DNA of 64,000 bases from positions 48,256 to 112,255 of the forward strand of contig CASFFN010000016.1 of assembly GCA_949293985.1 (NCBI GenBank), in the 5' to 3' direction. Positions within the stretch are counted from its first letter, which is position 1; every line of letters begins with the position of its first letter. A program made the translations under genes and the position numbers. The notes below the pieces were generated by a model. It was not told where the DNA came from. It ran no database searches and saw only the letters and a program-made list of their open reading frames with translations. Source of the stretch: an uncultured Eubacteriales bacterium (lineage in GTDB: Bacteria > Bacillota > Clostridia > Oscillospirales > Oscillospiraceae). Below are positions 42,501 to 50,544 of the stretch, in pieces.

Positions 42501-44841
42501 GAAGCTGGTTAATCATAATCTCCCGGACGCCAATCCACTTGGCATTGTTGGCCGTGGCAGTCAGCCGCAGACCCCGGACGCCGGAGAGGTTCAAATTCTC
42601 CAGAATCAGGTTGGGCTTGCCGGTGAGGTCCAGGCTGTCCTGCCCGGGTACAGCCTGCCAAATCTCTCCATCGGTTGTGTACTCCAGCTTACAGGCGGCA
42701 AAGGTATCCGCCATGTTGCCGGACCGGCCGGTGAGGAAAGCGGCCTCATTGACGGTAATGGGGCGGCTGAAGGTCACGCCCACATAGTCGCCGGACTGAA
42801 TCTCCCGGCTGGAAACGGTCTCCGTCTGCAAATCGCCGTCATACATACTGGACAGCTTGGTGCTGTTGGAGAAGCTGTTGCCGAAGCTCCAGAAGGGGCT
42901 GACAATCAACTTGGTGGGATCTACGCTGGTCTGCGCCAGAATGGCCACATGGTCCCGGACGGCACGAAGGAAAGGCATAATGTGCTGCACGCCCACCTCC
43001 GCATATTGCAAACCGTTGACATAGGTAAAGCCGTGGGTCTGGGACCGCTCCAGGGCGGCCTGCGCCTCGGTGTAGTAGTTGGGCACGGCACCGGGATCCT
43101 GTTCCACATAGTAGGTCTGCAAAGCCTGCATCAGCAGTTCTGCCGCCTGGGTCACATCGTCCCAGGTATCCAGCCAATAGACAATCTGGTTCCGAATCCG
43201 GGTGTTGCCCTGGGCTCTGTAAACCTGAGCCGCATTGGCAAGGGTCTCAAACTCCGCCAGCATGGCGGCAATGTCGCCGGTTTCGAGGGTGCCGGCACTC
43301 ATCTTCTCCTTGAAGGCCTCCAAGGTGGGGGCAAGGGCCACGGACTCCTGCAGGGCGGTGACACGGCTGTCCATGTTCTGGTTGATCATATGCTTGGACA
43401 GCTCCCGCAGAGCCTGGGAAGCGGCGGTTTCCACATAGCTGTCGCCGTCCACATACTTGAAGGAGTCCACCCAGGCCTGGTCCGCCTCCTCCTGGGTCCA
43501 GATGTTCCAGCTGTAGCAGGCGTTGCCGAAGATGGCCACCTTGGAGGGCTCGGACTGCTGCATGGGATTGAGTACGATGCCCTGAATCTTCTCGGGGTTC
43601 ACACCGGGGTGCAGGAAGGTGGTGTAGCCGCCCATAATCAGGTGCTGCTTGGAGTTGTCGGTGCAGGGCCAGTTGATCCACATATAGGGGCCTCTGCCCA
43701 CATTGTTATAGAAGGTGTTGGTGAAGCTGTCGGTCACCTCTCCCCAAATCCGGCCGCCGGTCATGACGATGGGCACTTCCGTCGGCATCCGGTTCATCCA
43801 GCTCTCCCCGTTGCCATAGTACGGCACGGGACAGAAGGGCACGGTGGTCTTGAGGCCGGGGTACTTCTGCTGCATCTCGTCGGACTTGACCCACTCCACC
43901 AGGTCGGTCATCAGGCGAACATACAGGTCGTTGCCCTGGTCGGTGGCGTCGTCAGCCAGCACCGCAATCTGCCGCACACCGGCTTCAATCACCTGGGCAA
44001 ACTTCGCCTTCAGCAGAGGATAGGTTTCGTCGTAATTGGCTGCGGTGATTCTCTTTTCCGTGGTCATAAAGGGGTGCAGCGCAAAGACAAACTGGCACTT
44101 GGAAGCGGCGCCGGCCTCGGCCAGGGGAACAATCTTCTGCTGCAGCTCCTCGTCGGTGTAAAGCTCCCACCACTTACCGTTGTGCTTGGGGTCGTCCTTG
44201 GGGGCGTAGAAGTAGGAATTGAGCTTGTAGTTGCCGCCCCAGCGCATCAGCTCTGCCCGGTCCTCGGTGGACCAGGGGTTGCCGTAGTAGCCTTCGATGA
44301 AGCCACGGGAGGCCACATCTGCCCAGTCGTACACCGTCAGGTTCCGCACCTGGCGGTTTTCCACCTGCTGCATGATCTGCTGCAGGGTGGTCAGGCCGTA
44401 GAAGGCGGCGTCGGTATTACAGCCCAGCACGCCGATTTTATTGTCCTTCACCACCAGCAGGTAGCTGTCGGTCTTGGACAGAATCCCGGCGTCCACGGTA
44501 CCAAAGAAGGGATTGGTCTCCTCCTGAGAGGTGAAGATCTCCACCGTCAGGACAGCTTCCTCCCGGGAAGCGGCAGCCGTTGCGGTAATGCCGCCCTTGC
44601 CCAGCGCATCCTGGGCTCTTTTTTGGGTATAGGCGTCAATGCCTTCCCCGTAGTAAACCGGTAAGGACTCCGGCAGGGTGCTGAAGCCCTCCCCGTAGGT
44701 CAGCTGCTGGGGGATGGGGTAAAGCTCATACTCCGTGGCAACCGGATCTGCCGCTCCCCCTTCCGCCCATACGGCAAAGGGAACCGCTCCAATGAGCATG
44801 ACCAATGCCAGCAGGGCCGCCAAGGTTTTTTTCAGATTCAT
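39544..44841 (-). CDS. Large secreted GH84 beta-N-acetylglucosaminidase (hyaluronidase-like), cell-anchored
   Basis: 1765 residues. Signal peptide 1-26 (LALVMLIGAVPFAVWA), GH20b-like N-terminal domain (about 35-170), GH84 catalytic barrel from about 176 with GFIEGYYGNPWS and the acid pair Asp297-Asp298 (VLADDATDQG), then a helical domain. Several F5/8 type C (CBM32-like) domains follow (about 670-1500; e.g. LTDGDDSTMVWYNP and LLDGSDDTFVWFDP), a FIVAR-like stretch, and a Cys-containing repeat (HEPLFHEAQASTCHTYG, GHKFENGQCTVCGE). A Thr/Pro/Glu spacer and a C-terminal membrane helix with a KKSKTK tail end it. It should cleave O-GlcNAc or mucin/hyaluronan GlcNAc ends. Monocistronic. Confidence 0.9.
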   Translation of the reverse strand: MNLKKTLAALLALVMLIGAVPFAVWAEGGAADPVATEYELYPIPQQLTYGEGFSTLPESLPVYYGEGIDAYTQKRAQDALGKGGITATAAASREEAVLTVEIFTSQEETNPFFGTVDAGILSKTDSYLLVVKDNKIGVLGCNTDAAFYGLTTLQQIMQQVENRQVRNLTVYDWADVASRGFIEGYYGNPWSTEDRAELMRWGGNYKLNSYFYAPKDDPKHNGKWWELYTDEELQQKIVPLAEAGAASKCQFVFALHPFMTTEKRITAANYDETYPLLKAKFAQVIEAGVRQIAVLADDATDQGNDLYVRLMTDLVEWVKSDEMQQKYPGLKTTVPFCPVPYYGNGESWMNRMPTEVPIVMTGGRIWGEVTDSFTNTFYNNVGRGPYMWINWPCTDNSKQHLIMGGYTTFLHPGVNPEKIQGIVLNPMQQSEPSKVAIFGNACYSWNIWTQEEADQAWVDSFKYVDGDSYVETAASQALRELSKHMINQNMDSRVTALQESVALAPTLEAFKEKMSAGTLETGDIAAMLAEFETLANAAQVYRAQGNTRIRNQIVYWLDTWDDVTQAAELLMQALQTYYVEQDPGAVPNYYTEAQAALERSQTHGFTYVNGLQYAEVGVQHIMPFLRAVRDHVAILAQTSVDPTKLIVSPFWSFGNSFSNSTKLSSMYDGDLQTETVSSREIQSGDYVGVTFSRPITVNEAAFLTGRSGNMADTFAACKLEYTTDGEIWQAVPGQDSLDLTGKPNLILENLNLSGVRGLRLTATANNAKWIGVREIMINQLPPEEEAPEYLTGTIQKTSSYTVYSGPESKLTDGDDSTMVWYNPGHTDPKDSSEVGDYIGLDLGSVQKIGRVRVVVGDGGADKWQNYHISYSENGTDWTDLDTITGKASGKDIVDVDLEGASARYVRLVNDTRKANWCKFGEFQVFPYKEDTTQVIHSDMWTVSQGSLNNLLDGSDDTFVWFDPDGKGPGNPTGDDSLVGDYIGLDMGKTIQVGTVRFVIGHSDGDKWRKYHLEYTNAEDPDMTNSDDWTVVKSFTGNDSGTDVVEVNLGGVEARYIRMVNDERLGAWVKFSEITVTPFDPETQTAPHLFTNSEAAGKGAYGQCTDEEATLSKAVAITLQPGEYVGIQLPRISRIGEINLDGQGAEQLSLKAGANFDEAAVYTEGAVNARYVFLENTTEEAVTFTLNQLQLVIDEPTGIRLHSVTGLGNSQSYTDAQQSGQAWKWFDGDVNTNAIFARVQNAGGTIVFDLGQNRSIRKLEALIQDNQLDYIRKGVIEVAESLDGAWTTVVSMDHFTEDTWDESTAGTVGWGAASSTYPNFCSCVGELETPVNARYLRIRITETYRHRWINLSEILINDGEYVPTNANPTFVADPAEVSAQYLPEYMIDGDITTGFKPNMEGRLSGSVIYKLSDVTDIEQINILQSSGAISNARVYVRGVASELAPADLAQTINSGGWVQIGVLDAALVSLYTYNFSAVYEIKLEWGDVEPIIYEIVLIPRNALEIDTTELARLYAKAEALDTSNASYAQREKLREAMEAAKAILDDPTTVEYQAQVNQAYGRLTAIYRDILKATHTHEPLFHEAQASTCHTYGNVAYWTCEAEGCAGVFYADEACAQVLTQVELPLDPNNHDGDTYKKGAVAPTCTQPGAEDSTYCGSCDALLAQGAVIPAAGHKFENGQCTVCGEKDPDDTEPTKPSEPTEPTEPSETTQPTEEPTTETTKPATDPEGPDQTGEGPQVIILVVVLIVSAACLVFVIWKLKKSKTK

Positions 44842-44945
44842 AAGTACTTCCTCCTAATCCTATCATGGGTTTTCTCCGGAAAAGCCCCCGGTTCCTGCTC
44901 CGGCCTCACTCGGCTTTTTCCAGGAAAGCCCACTACGACACATTT

Positions 44946-44974
44946 ACTCTAACAGAGTTCCCCACCCCTGTCAA
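44946..44974 (-). promoter_or_regulatory. Promoter of the GH84 gene
   Basis: Minus strand TTGACA (44969-44974), 17-base spacer, TAGAGT (44946-44951). RNA would start about 100 bases before the ATG, which has TAGGAGGAAG upstream. Confidence 0.75.
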
Positions 44975-45065
44975 TTCCAAAGAACCCACCCAGGGAAAAA
45001 TAGGCATATTTACCAATTATTTTTATTTTTAACATAATTTTAACACATTTTTTCGGCGTTTGCAC

Positions 45066-45105
45066 AAAAAAGGAAATCACCCCGGAAGGAGGTGATTTCC
45101 TTTTT
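45066..45105 (-). terminator. Terminator of the ABC transporter operon
   Basis: AAAAAGGAAATCACC paired with GGTGATTTCCTTTTT, with T runs on both strands, right after the permease stop at 45107. Confidence 0.85.
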
Positions 45106-45106
45106 C

Positions 45107-46378
45107 TCACGCCCGCCGCAAAGAGCGGAAAAGTTCTGTCATTTTCGGGGGCTTGCCGTACATCAGCACCCCCACCCGGTAGATTTTGGCGGAGAGGATG
45201 CCCACTCCCACCACGGAGGCGGCCAGGATGGCCACGGACAGGGCAACCTGATACCAGGGAACGGTGCTCATGGCAATCCGGGTAAACATGGCCATGGGGG
45301 AAGTAAAGGGGACATAGGACAGCACCTGCATGAGAAGGGTGTCCACATTCCCGGAGCCCATGGAGCTCATCACCACGATGAAAGCAACCACAAACAGCAT
45401 GGAGATGGGCATGACGGAGGTGTTGATGTCCTCCAGCTTGTTGGCGGTGGAGCCCACCGCTCCAAAGAGGAAGGCATAGATGAGGAAGCCCAGGACGAAG
45501 AACACCACCATGTAAAGCAGCAGCGACACCGGGATGTCAAAGAGCATACCCACTATGGGAGAATCTCCCCAGAAGCTGCTGTTCAGGTTATAGAACACCA
45601 GGGCGGAACCGAAAATCACCACCAGCTGGAGTAGTCCCGCCACGCAGGAGGCCAGGACCTTGCCGAACATCATGCTGGTAGGCTTGGCGCTGGTGATGAG
45701 CACCTCCATGGCCCGGGAGCTTTTCTCCGTAGCCACATTGGTGGCAACCATCTGCCCGTAAAGAAGAATGGCCATATACAGGGCAAAAATCATCACATAG
45801 GTATACCAGAAGGTCTGAGTCTGGTCCGAGCCCAGGCTCACCACCTCGCCGGTAACCTGCACCTGCAGTGCCTCCAGGGCGGTTTCGGGCGTCATGCCCC
45901 CTTCTATCATCCGCTTCATCTGGTAAACCTGCTTGAGAAGAGCCTCAGCAGTCTGGGCATTGGTGTCATAGAGGGAGACCTCCTGGGCGTAGTAGACATA
46001 CTCCGTCTCCGAAGGCAGGTAGAAGCCGCACTCCCCCTCGCCTGCCTGCACCAGCTGGGAAAGGTCCTGGGCGCTCCCCTCCACCGGCTCAATCCGGTAG
46101 TCAGGGAAGCCTGCGGAGAAAATCTCCACCGCCTCATTGCCGCCTACGCCCCCTAAGTACATCACCGGCAAGTCCTCGTCTCCTCCCGGCACCTCCCCCG
46201 ACACTTCCCCGCCCTGGGGAATGTCCGGCTCCGGCTGGGAATCGAAAGCTTCCCGAATCCGGGGGAAGAACATCACACCGGCCATCACCAGCACCAAAAC
46301 CAAGGTAATTCCCACAAACACCTTGTTTTTCAGGTAGGTTCTCAGCTCGTGGGAGAAAATGACCCCAAACTGTCTCAT
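45107..46378 (-). CDS. ABC-2 type permease, NatB-like
   Basis: 423 residues: one N-terminal membrane helix (about 20-40), a large external loop (about 45-190) with acidic stretches, then five helices with EKSSRAMEVLITSAKPTSMMFGKVL (in parts: EKSSRAMEVLI, KPTSMMFGKV). This is the topology of NatB, the membrane half of Na+-exporting NatAB, and of related exporters of peptides or drugs. The start overlaps the ATPase stop by 4 bases. Substrate not known. Confidence 0.88.
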   Translation of the reverse strand: MRQFGVIFSHELRTYLKNKVFVGITLVLVLVMAGVMFFPRIREAFDSQPEPDIPQGGEVSGEVPGGDEDLPVMYLGGVGGNEAVEIFSAGFPDYRIEPVEGSAQDLSQLVQAGEGECGFYLPSETEYVYYAQEVSLYDTNAQTAEALLKQVYQMKRMIEGGMTPETALEALQVQVTGEVVSLGSDQTQTFWYTYVMIFALYMAILLYGQMVATNVATEKSSRAMEVLITSAKPTSMMFGKVLASCVAGLLQLVVIFGSALVFYNLNSSFWGDSPIVGMLFDIPVSLLLYMVVFFVLGFLIYAFLFGAVGSTANKLEDINTSVMPISMLFVVAFIVVMSSMGSGNVDTLLMQVLSYVPFTSPMAMFTRIAMSTVPWYQVALSVAILAASVVGVGILSAKIYRVGVLMYGKPPKMTELFRSLRRA

Positions 46379-47262
46379 GCCTGTCCCTCCTTTGTGTATT
46401 CCACGAAAATATCGTTGAGAGACGGCTCAAAGACCCGCACCTCGTCAATGTCGAAGCCCTCCGTCAGACGGCGCATCACCGCCTGTTTTTCCTCCGGGGA
46501 ATCCATGGTGAGAATCAGCTCTCCCTTTTCCCCCGGGGCGCAGGAAAAGGCCGCTTGAATCTTCTCCGGGGACTGAGAGCGCACCACCAGCCGGTTTCTG
46601 GGAAAGCTCCGCTTAATCTCCCGCAAATTCCCGGCCAGCACTACCTCGCCCTGGTGCAAAATGGCAATGCTGTCGCAGAACTCCTCAATATAGTTCATCT
46701 GGTGGCTGGAAAAGAGGACAATCTTCCCCATTCCAATCTGCTCCTTCACCACATCCTTGAGAAGCTGGGCGTTTACAGGGTCCAGGCCGGAGAAGGGCTC
46801 ATCCAGAATCACAATCTCCGGGTCGTGGGCCAGGGCCGTGATGAGCTGAATCTTCTGCTGGTTGCCCTTGGACAGGGTGTCCAGCCGCTTGTTCCTGTGC
46901 TCCTCCATCCCCAGCCGCTTCAGCCAGAAATCCACCGCCTGCTCAGCCGCTTTTTTGCCCATCCCCTTGAGCCGTGCCAGGTAGATAAGCTGCTCGCCAA
47001 TGGGCTTTTTGGGGTACAGGCCCCGCTCCTCTGGAAGATACCCCAACCCGATTTTTCCGTAATCCACCGGTTTTCCGTCCAGCAGCACCTGACCGGAGTC
47101 CGCGGGAAATACATCCATAAGAATTCGGATAGAGGTGGTTTTGCCAGCGCCGTTCCGACCCAAAAGCCCAAAGGCGCTGCCCCCCTCCGCCCGGAAAGAA
47201 ACCCCTTTGAGAACCTGCTTGGCTCCAAAGGATTTGTTGATGTCTTTCATTTCCAGAACCAT
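46375..47262 (-). CDS. ABC transporter ATPase, NatA-like
   Basis: 295 residues from the ATG at 47262 (MVLEMKDINKSFGAKQVLKG); AAGGAGG is 8 bases upstream and the longer frame begins inside the promoter. Walker A GRNGAGKTTS, signature TLSKGNQQKIQ (LSKGNQQ variant typical of NatA/CcmA group), Walker B IVILDEPFSGLDP, switch His in SSHQM. The C-terminal DUF4162 part (SLNDIFVEYTKEGQA) is also typical. Partner of the permease after it. Confidence 0.92.
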   Translation of the reverse strand: MVLEMKDINKSFGAKQVLKGVSFRAEGGSAFGLLGRNGAGKTTSIRILMDVFPADSGQVLLDGKPVDYGKIGLGYLPEERGLYPKKPIGEQLIYLARLKGMGKKAAEQAVDFWLKRLGMEEHRNKRLDTLSKGNQQKIQLITALAHDPEIVILDEPFSGLDPVNAQLLKDVVKEQIGMGKIVLFSSHQMNYIEEFCDSIAILHQGEVVLAGNLREIKRSFPRNRLVVRSQSPEKIQAAFSCAPGEKGELILTMDSPEEKQAVMRRLTEGFDIDEVRVFEPSLNDIFVEYTKEGQA

Positions 47263-47289
47263 CCAAAAAGCCTCCTTTTTGTTTTTGAA

Positions 47290-47318
47290 AGCATAGCACA
47301 GGCCCATTCCGGTGTCAA
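47290..47318 (-). promoter_or_regulatory. Promoter of the ABC transporter operon
   Basis: Minus strand TTGACA (47313-47318), 17-base spacer, TATGCT (47290-47295). Confidence 0.8.
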
Positions 47319-47354
47319 TAGCTTTTTGCAATTTTACAAAATTCTGCCAGAGCC

Positions 47355-47383
47355 TTGACAAAAGCCGCTCCCATTCCTAAAAT
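47355..47383 (+). promoter_or_regulatory. Promoter of the DUF4430/S-component pair
   Basis: TTGACA (47355-47360), 17-base spacer, TAAAAT (47378-47383). Back-to-back with the ABC promoter, 37 bases apart. Confidence 0.8.
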
Positions 47384-47433
47384 AAAGGCACTTCCCCCGC
47401 CTCCGGGCGGCGGGGAATCAGGAGGTAAAGAAT

Positions 47434-47826
47434 ATGAAAAACAAGAAGATTTTGCTGGCGGTCATCGCTCTGGTACTGATTGCCGGGGTGCTGGCAGCCG
47501 CCTACTACTTTACCCGTCCCAAGGCCCAGGCCGGCGGCAAGACCTTTACCGTCACCGTGGTACACAGCGACGGCAGCGAGAAGGAATTCTCCTACACCAC
47601 AGACCAGGAATATCTGGGAGCGGTGCTCCAGGCGGAAGGGTTGGTTACCGGCACACCGGGCGAGTTTGGCCTGTATATGGAAACCGTGGATGGGGAAACC
47701 GCCAGCTGGGAGGAAAACGGCGCTTACTGGGCCTTCTATGTTGGAGAGGAATACGCCACCGCCAGCATAGACCTGACCCCCATTACCGACGGCGCGGTCT
47801 ATAAGCTGGTGTATACCCTTGGATAA
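47434..47826 (+). CDS. DUF4430 domain protein with N-terminal membrane anchor
   Basis: 130 residues: a membrane helix at about 5-26 (ILLAVIALVLIAGVLAAAYY) and an external DUF4430 domain (about 37-130, with TTDQEYLGAVLQAEGL and NGAYWAFYVGEEYA). This domain resembles the C-terminal domain of transcobalamin-type cobalamin binders. The next gene encodes an ECF S-component, and the pair is found in other Clostridia, so the anchored domain may bind or deliver a vitamin, possibly cobalamin. No cobalamin riboswitch is seen upstream. AGGAGGTAAAG precedes the ATG. Confidence 0.85.
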   Translation: MKNKKILLAVIALVLIAGVLAAAYYFTRPKAQAGGKTFTVTVVHSDGSEKEFSYTTDQEYLGAVLQAEGLVTGTPGEFGLYMETVDGETASWEENGAYWAFYVGEEYATASIDLTPITDGAVYKLVYTLG

Positions 47827-48331
47827 GCGCCGCCTCACCCCCAAGCAGGCGGCCCTGTTCGGGATTTTGGGAGCTTTGACCTTTGCCGCCAAGCTGGCCC
47901 TCAGCCCCCTGCCCAACATCGAGCCGGTGAGCCTCATGGTCATGCTCTTTGCCGTCACCTTTGGTCTGAAATGCCTTTACCCCATCTATGTGTATGTGGT
48001 GATGGAGTTTCTGGTGTTTGGCCTCCAGCTTTGGAGCATCAACTACCTGTATGTATGGACGGTGCTGGCCCTCATTGCTCTGGCCCTGCGGAAGCAGGAC
48101 AGCCCCCTTTTGTGGGCGGTGGTCAGCGGCGGATTTGGTCTGCTGTTCGGCGCTCTGTGCGCTCCCGTGTACCTGTTCACCGGAGGCCCGGCCTTTGCCC
48201 TGGCCTGGTGGCTGTCGGGCATCCCCTTTGACCTTTTGCACAGCGCCGGAAACTTTGTCATCGCCCTGCTCCTGTTCCAGCCCGCCAGGAAGCTCCTGAA
48301 AAAGCTGTCCCGCCCCTTTCTCACCCCATAA
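47819..48331 (+). CDS. ECF transporter S component
   Basis: 170 residues from a TTG start at 47819 that overlaps the DUF4430 stop by 8 bases, so translation is coupled. About 6 membrane helices and the motif LSPLPNIEPVSLMVMLF, typical of S components of energy-coupling-factor transporters. The first residues MDKRRLTPKQAALFG are basic, as expected for the cytoplasmic N-terminus. The ECF ATPases and T protein must be elsewhere. Substrate likely a vitamin; DUF4430 nearby hints at cobalamin. Confidence 0.85.
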   Translation: MDKRRLTPKQAALFGILGALTFAAKLALSPLPNIEPVSLMVMLFAVTFGLKCLYPIYVYVVMEFLVFGLQLWSINYLYVWTVLALIALALRKQDSPLLWAVVSGGFGLLFGALCAPVYLFTGGPAFALAWWLSGIPFDLLHSAGNFVIALLLFQPARKLLKKLSRPFLTP

Positions 48332-48376
48332 AACACCCCTTTCTTCCTTTTTCCAGGAAGAAAGGGGTGTTTTTTT
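48331..48376. terminator. Bidirectional terminator between convergent operons
   Basis: AAACACCCCTTTCTTCC paired with GGAAGAAAGGGGTGTTT, loop tttttcca, then TTTT (plus strand) and TTTTATGG on the minus strand. A 17-base perfect stem serving both the S-component gene and the inositol phosphatase gene. Confidence 0.9.
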
Positions 48377-49149
48377 CAATCATTCAGGTAGTCCTTTACC
48401 AGGGCGGCAACCACAGCCGGGCTGCCTGCGGCCACATCTCCCGTCAGGGTCATGGCGCGGTCGTTGCCCAAATAGTCCTTCACCACGCCTCCGGCCTCCC
48501 TCACCAGCAGGGTCCCGGCGGCATAGTCCCAGATTTTCAGCCGCCGCTCCACGAAGCCTTCCAGCCGTCCGCAGGCTGCGTGGGCCAGGTCCAGAGCGGC
48601 GGAACCGCTGCGGCGGATGTCCAGGCAGTTTTCAAAAATCCGCCGGAACCGGTCAAATTCCTCCGGAAAATCCGCCTTGTGGTAGGGGGAGGTGCCAATG
48701 GCAATCAGGCTCTTTTTCAAATCCTTTTGGCCAGAAACCCGGATTTTTTCTCCGTTGCGCCAGCTTCCTTTCCCCTTTTCCGCCAGGTACAGCTCCCGGG
48801 CGTAGGGGTCATAGATAATCCCCAGCACCGGCTCGCCCCCGTCCAGCAGCGCCAGGGAGATGGCGCTGCAATGGGAATCGTACATGAGATTGGTGGTGCC
48901 GTCCACCGGGTCCAGCACCCAGGAAAGGCTGTTCATATCCACCCGGGAATTGTCCTGTTCCTCCGAAAGGAATTGGATTTCCGGATACAGGGCCGTGAGT
49001 TTTTCCCGGAGAAAACCCTCCACCGCCCGATCCACCGCCGTCACAAAATCGCAGTCGCCCTTGACGGTAATCTGCCCGGCGGCCTTCCGGTCGGCAAAAA
49101 GCCCGGCGGCCTCCCGCACCAGGGCGGCAATCTTTCCGGTATCCACCAT
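48376..49149 (-). CDS. Inositol monophosphatase family protein
   Basis: 257 residues from the ATG at 49149 (MVDTGKIAALVREAAGLF); 4 bases after glmM. Metal-site motifs FLSEEQDN, WVLDPVDGTTNLMYD and WDYAAGTLLVREAGG are the standard IMPase set. It could hydrolyse inositol phosphate or, as with CysQ-like members, another phosphate ester. In operon with glmM and a beta-helix protein. Upstream in-frame start inside glmM is rejected. Confidence 0.92.
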   Translation of the reverse strand: MVDTGKIAALVREAAGLFADRKAAGQITVKGDCDFVTAVDRAVEGFLREKLTALYPEIQFLSEEQDNSRVDMNSLSWVLDPVDGTTNLMYDSHCSAISLALLDGGEPVLGIIYDPYARELYLAEKGKGSWRNGEKIRVSGQKDLKKSLIAIGTSPYHKADFPEEFDRFRRIFENCLDIRRSGSAALDLAHAACGRLEGFVERRLKIWDYAAGTLLVREAGGVVKDYLGNDRAMTLTGDVAAGSPAVVAALVKDYLND

Positions 49150-49153
49150 GGCC

Positions 49154-50542
49154 TTACACCCTGGCATGGCCCCGGGCGCAGATGACATCCACAACCTGCT
49201 CCACACAGCTCTGGCAGGTTTGCAGATTGTCCGCCTCCACCATCACCCGGATGAGAGGCTCCGTACCGGACTCCCGCACCAAAATCCGTCCCGTGTCTCC
49301 CAGCTCCCGGGCCACCTTTTCCACGGCGGCCTGGACCTCCGGGTCGCTCTGGGCCTCGGCCTTGGAGCGGACCTTCACATTCTTCAGCACCTGGGGATAG
49401 ATGGTCAGGCCCTGACACAGCTGATTCAGTGTCTTTTTCTTGGCCAGCATGACCTCCATAATCTTCAGGCTGGTGAGCAGGCCGTCGCCGGTGGTGGCGT
49501 ACTTGGAGATGATGATGTGTCCCGACTGCTCGCCACCCAGGCGGCAGCCGTTGTTCACCATGTACTCATAGACATATTTGTCGCCCACGGCGGTCTTGGC
49601 ATAGTCTATACCCTTCCGCTCCAGCGCCTTGTAAAGGCCAAAGTTGGACATGACGGTGGTCACCACCGTGTTGTTGTCCAGCTGGCCCCGCTGCTTCATA
49701 TAGTCCCCCAGAATGTAGAGAATATGGTCGCCGGTGACCACGTTGCCCTTTTCGTCCACCGCCAGGCACCGGTCGGCGTCTCCGTCGTAGGCAAAGCCCA
49801 CGTCCAGACCCTTCTCCACCACCAGCTTCTGCAAGCCCTCAATGTGGGTGGAGCCGGCGTTCTTATTGATGTTCTCCCCGTCCGGTTCGGCGTTGATTAC
49901 ATAGGTCTTGGCGCCCAGGGCGTCAAACACCGCCTTGGCGATGTTCCAGGAGGCGCCGTTGGCGCAGTCCAGACCGATACGCATCCCCCGGAAGGAGAAC
50001 ACCCCCAGGCTGATGAGATAGCCGATATACCGGTTCCGGCCGGAGACATAGTCCACCGTCCGGCCTACCCGCTCCCGCTTGCCGAAGGGCAGCTCCGTCC
50101 AGGTCTTGCCGAACAGCTCCACGCTGCCGTCCAGATAGGCTTCCACCAGGGAAATGGTCTTTTCGTCCATCTTCTCGCCGCCCCGGTTGATGAGCTTGAT
50201 GCCGTTGTCGTAATAGGGGTTGTGGCTGGCGGAAATCATAATGCCGCAGTCGAAGCCGTCCACCCGGGTCACATAGGCGACGGAGGGGGTGGTGGTGACA
50301 TGGAGCATATAGGCGTCCGCCCCGGAGGCGGTGAGACCCGCCACCAGAGAGTACTCAAACATATAGCTGGAGCGGCGGGTGTCCTTGCCGATGACCACGC
50401 AGGCCGGTTCCCGGCTGCCCTCCCGGCGCTTCATCTCCCCATAGTACCAGCCCAGGAATCTGCCGATTTTGTAGGCGTGGTCAGCGGTGAGGTTCACATT
50501 GGCCTCTCCCCGGAAGCCGTCGGTGCCAAAATACTTACCCAT
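49154..50542 (-). CDS. glmM: Phosphoglucosamine mutase-family protein
   Basis: 462 residues. MGKYFGTDGFRGEANVNLT, catalytic serine in MISASHNPYYDNGIK, metal loop FAYDGDADRCLAVD, sugar loop GGEQSGH and phosphate loop RESGTEPLIRVM are all present. GlmM converts glucosamine-6-phosphate to glucosamine-1-phosphate for peptidoglycan. It is 2 bases from the upstream gene, so translation is coupled. Confidence 0.94.
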   Translation of the reverse strand: MGKYFGTDGFRGEANVNLTADHAYKIGRFLGWYYGEMKRREGSREPACVVIGKDTRRSSYMFEYSLVAGLTASGADAYMLHVTTTPSVAYVTRVDGFDCGIMISASHNPYYDNGIKLINRGGEKMDEKTISLVEAYLDGSVELFGKTWTELPFGKRERVGRTVDYVSGRNRYIGYLISLGVFSFRGMRIGLDCANGASWNIAKAVFDALGAKTYVINAEPDGENINKNAGSTHIEGLQKLVVEKGLDVGFAYDGDADRCLAVDEKGNVVTGDHILYILGDYMKQRGQLDNNTVVTTVMSNFGLYKALERKGIDYAKTAVGDKYVYEYMVNNGCRLGGEQSGHIIISKYATTGDGLLTSLKIMEVMLAKKKTLNQLCQGLTIYPQVLKNVKVRSKAEAQSDPEVQAAVEKVARELGDTGRILVRESGTEPLIRVMVEADNLQTCQSCVEQVVDVICARGHARV

Positions 50543-50544
50543 GG

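Noticed and set aside
41581..44664. 1027-codon open frame on the plus strand opposite the GH84 gene
   Set aside because: It is the GC-rich antisense shadow of a well-supported secreted enzyme; composition is Gly/Val/His-rich with no domain and no ribosome binding site.
47362..47433. Search for a cobalamin riboswitch before the DUF4430 gene
   Set aside because: The leader from the promoter to the ATG is too short (about 45 nt) to hold one.
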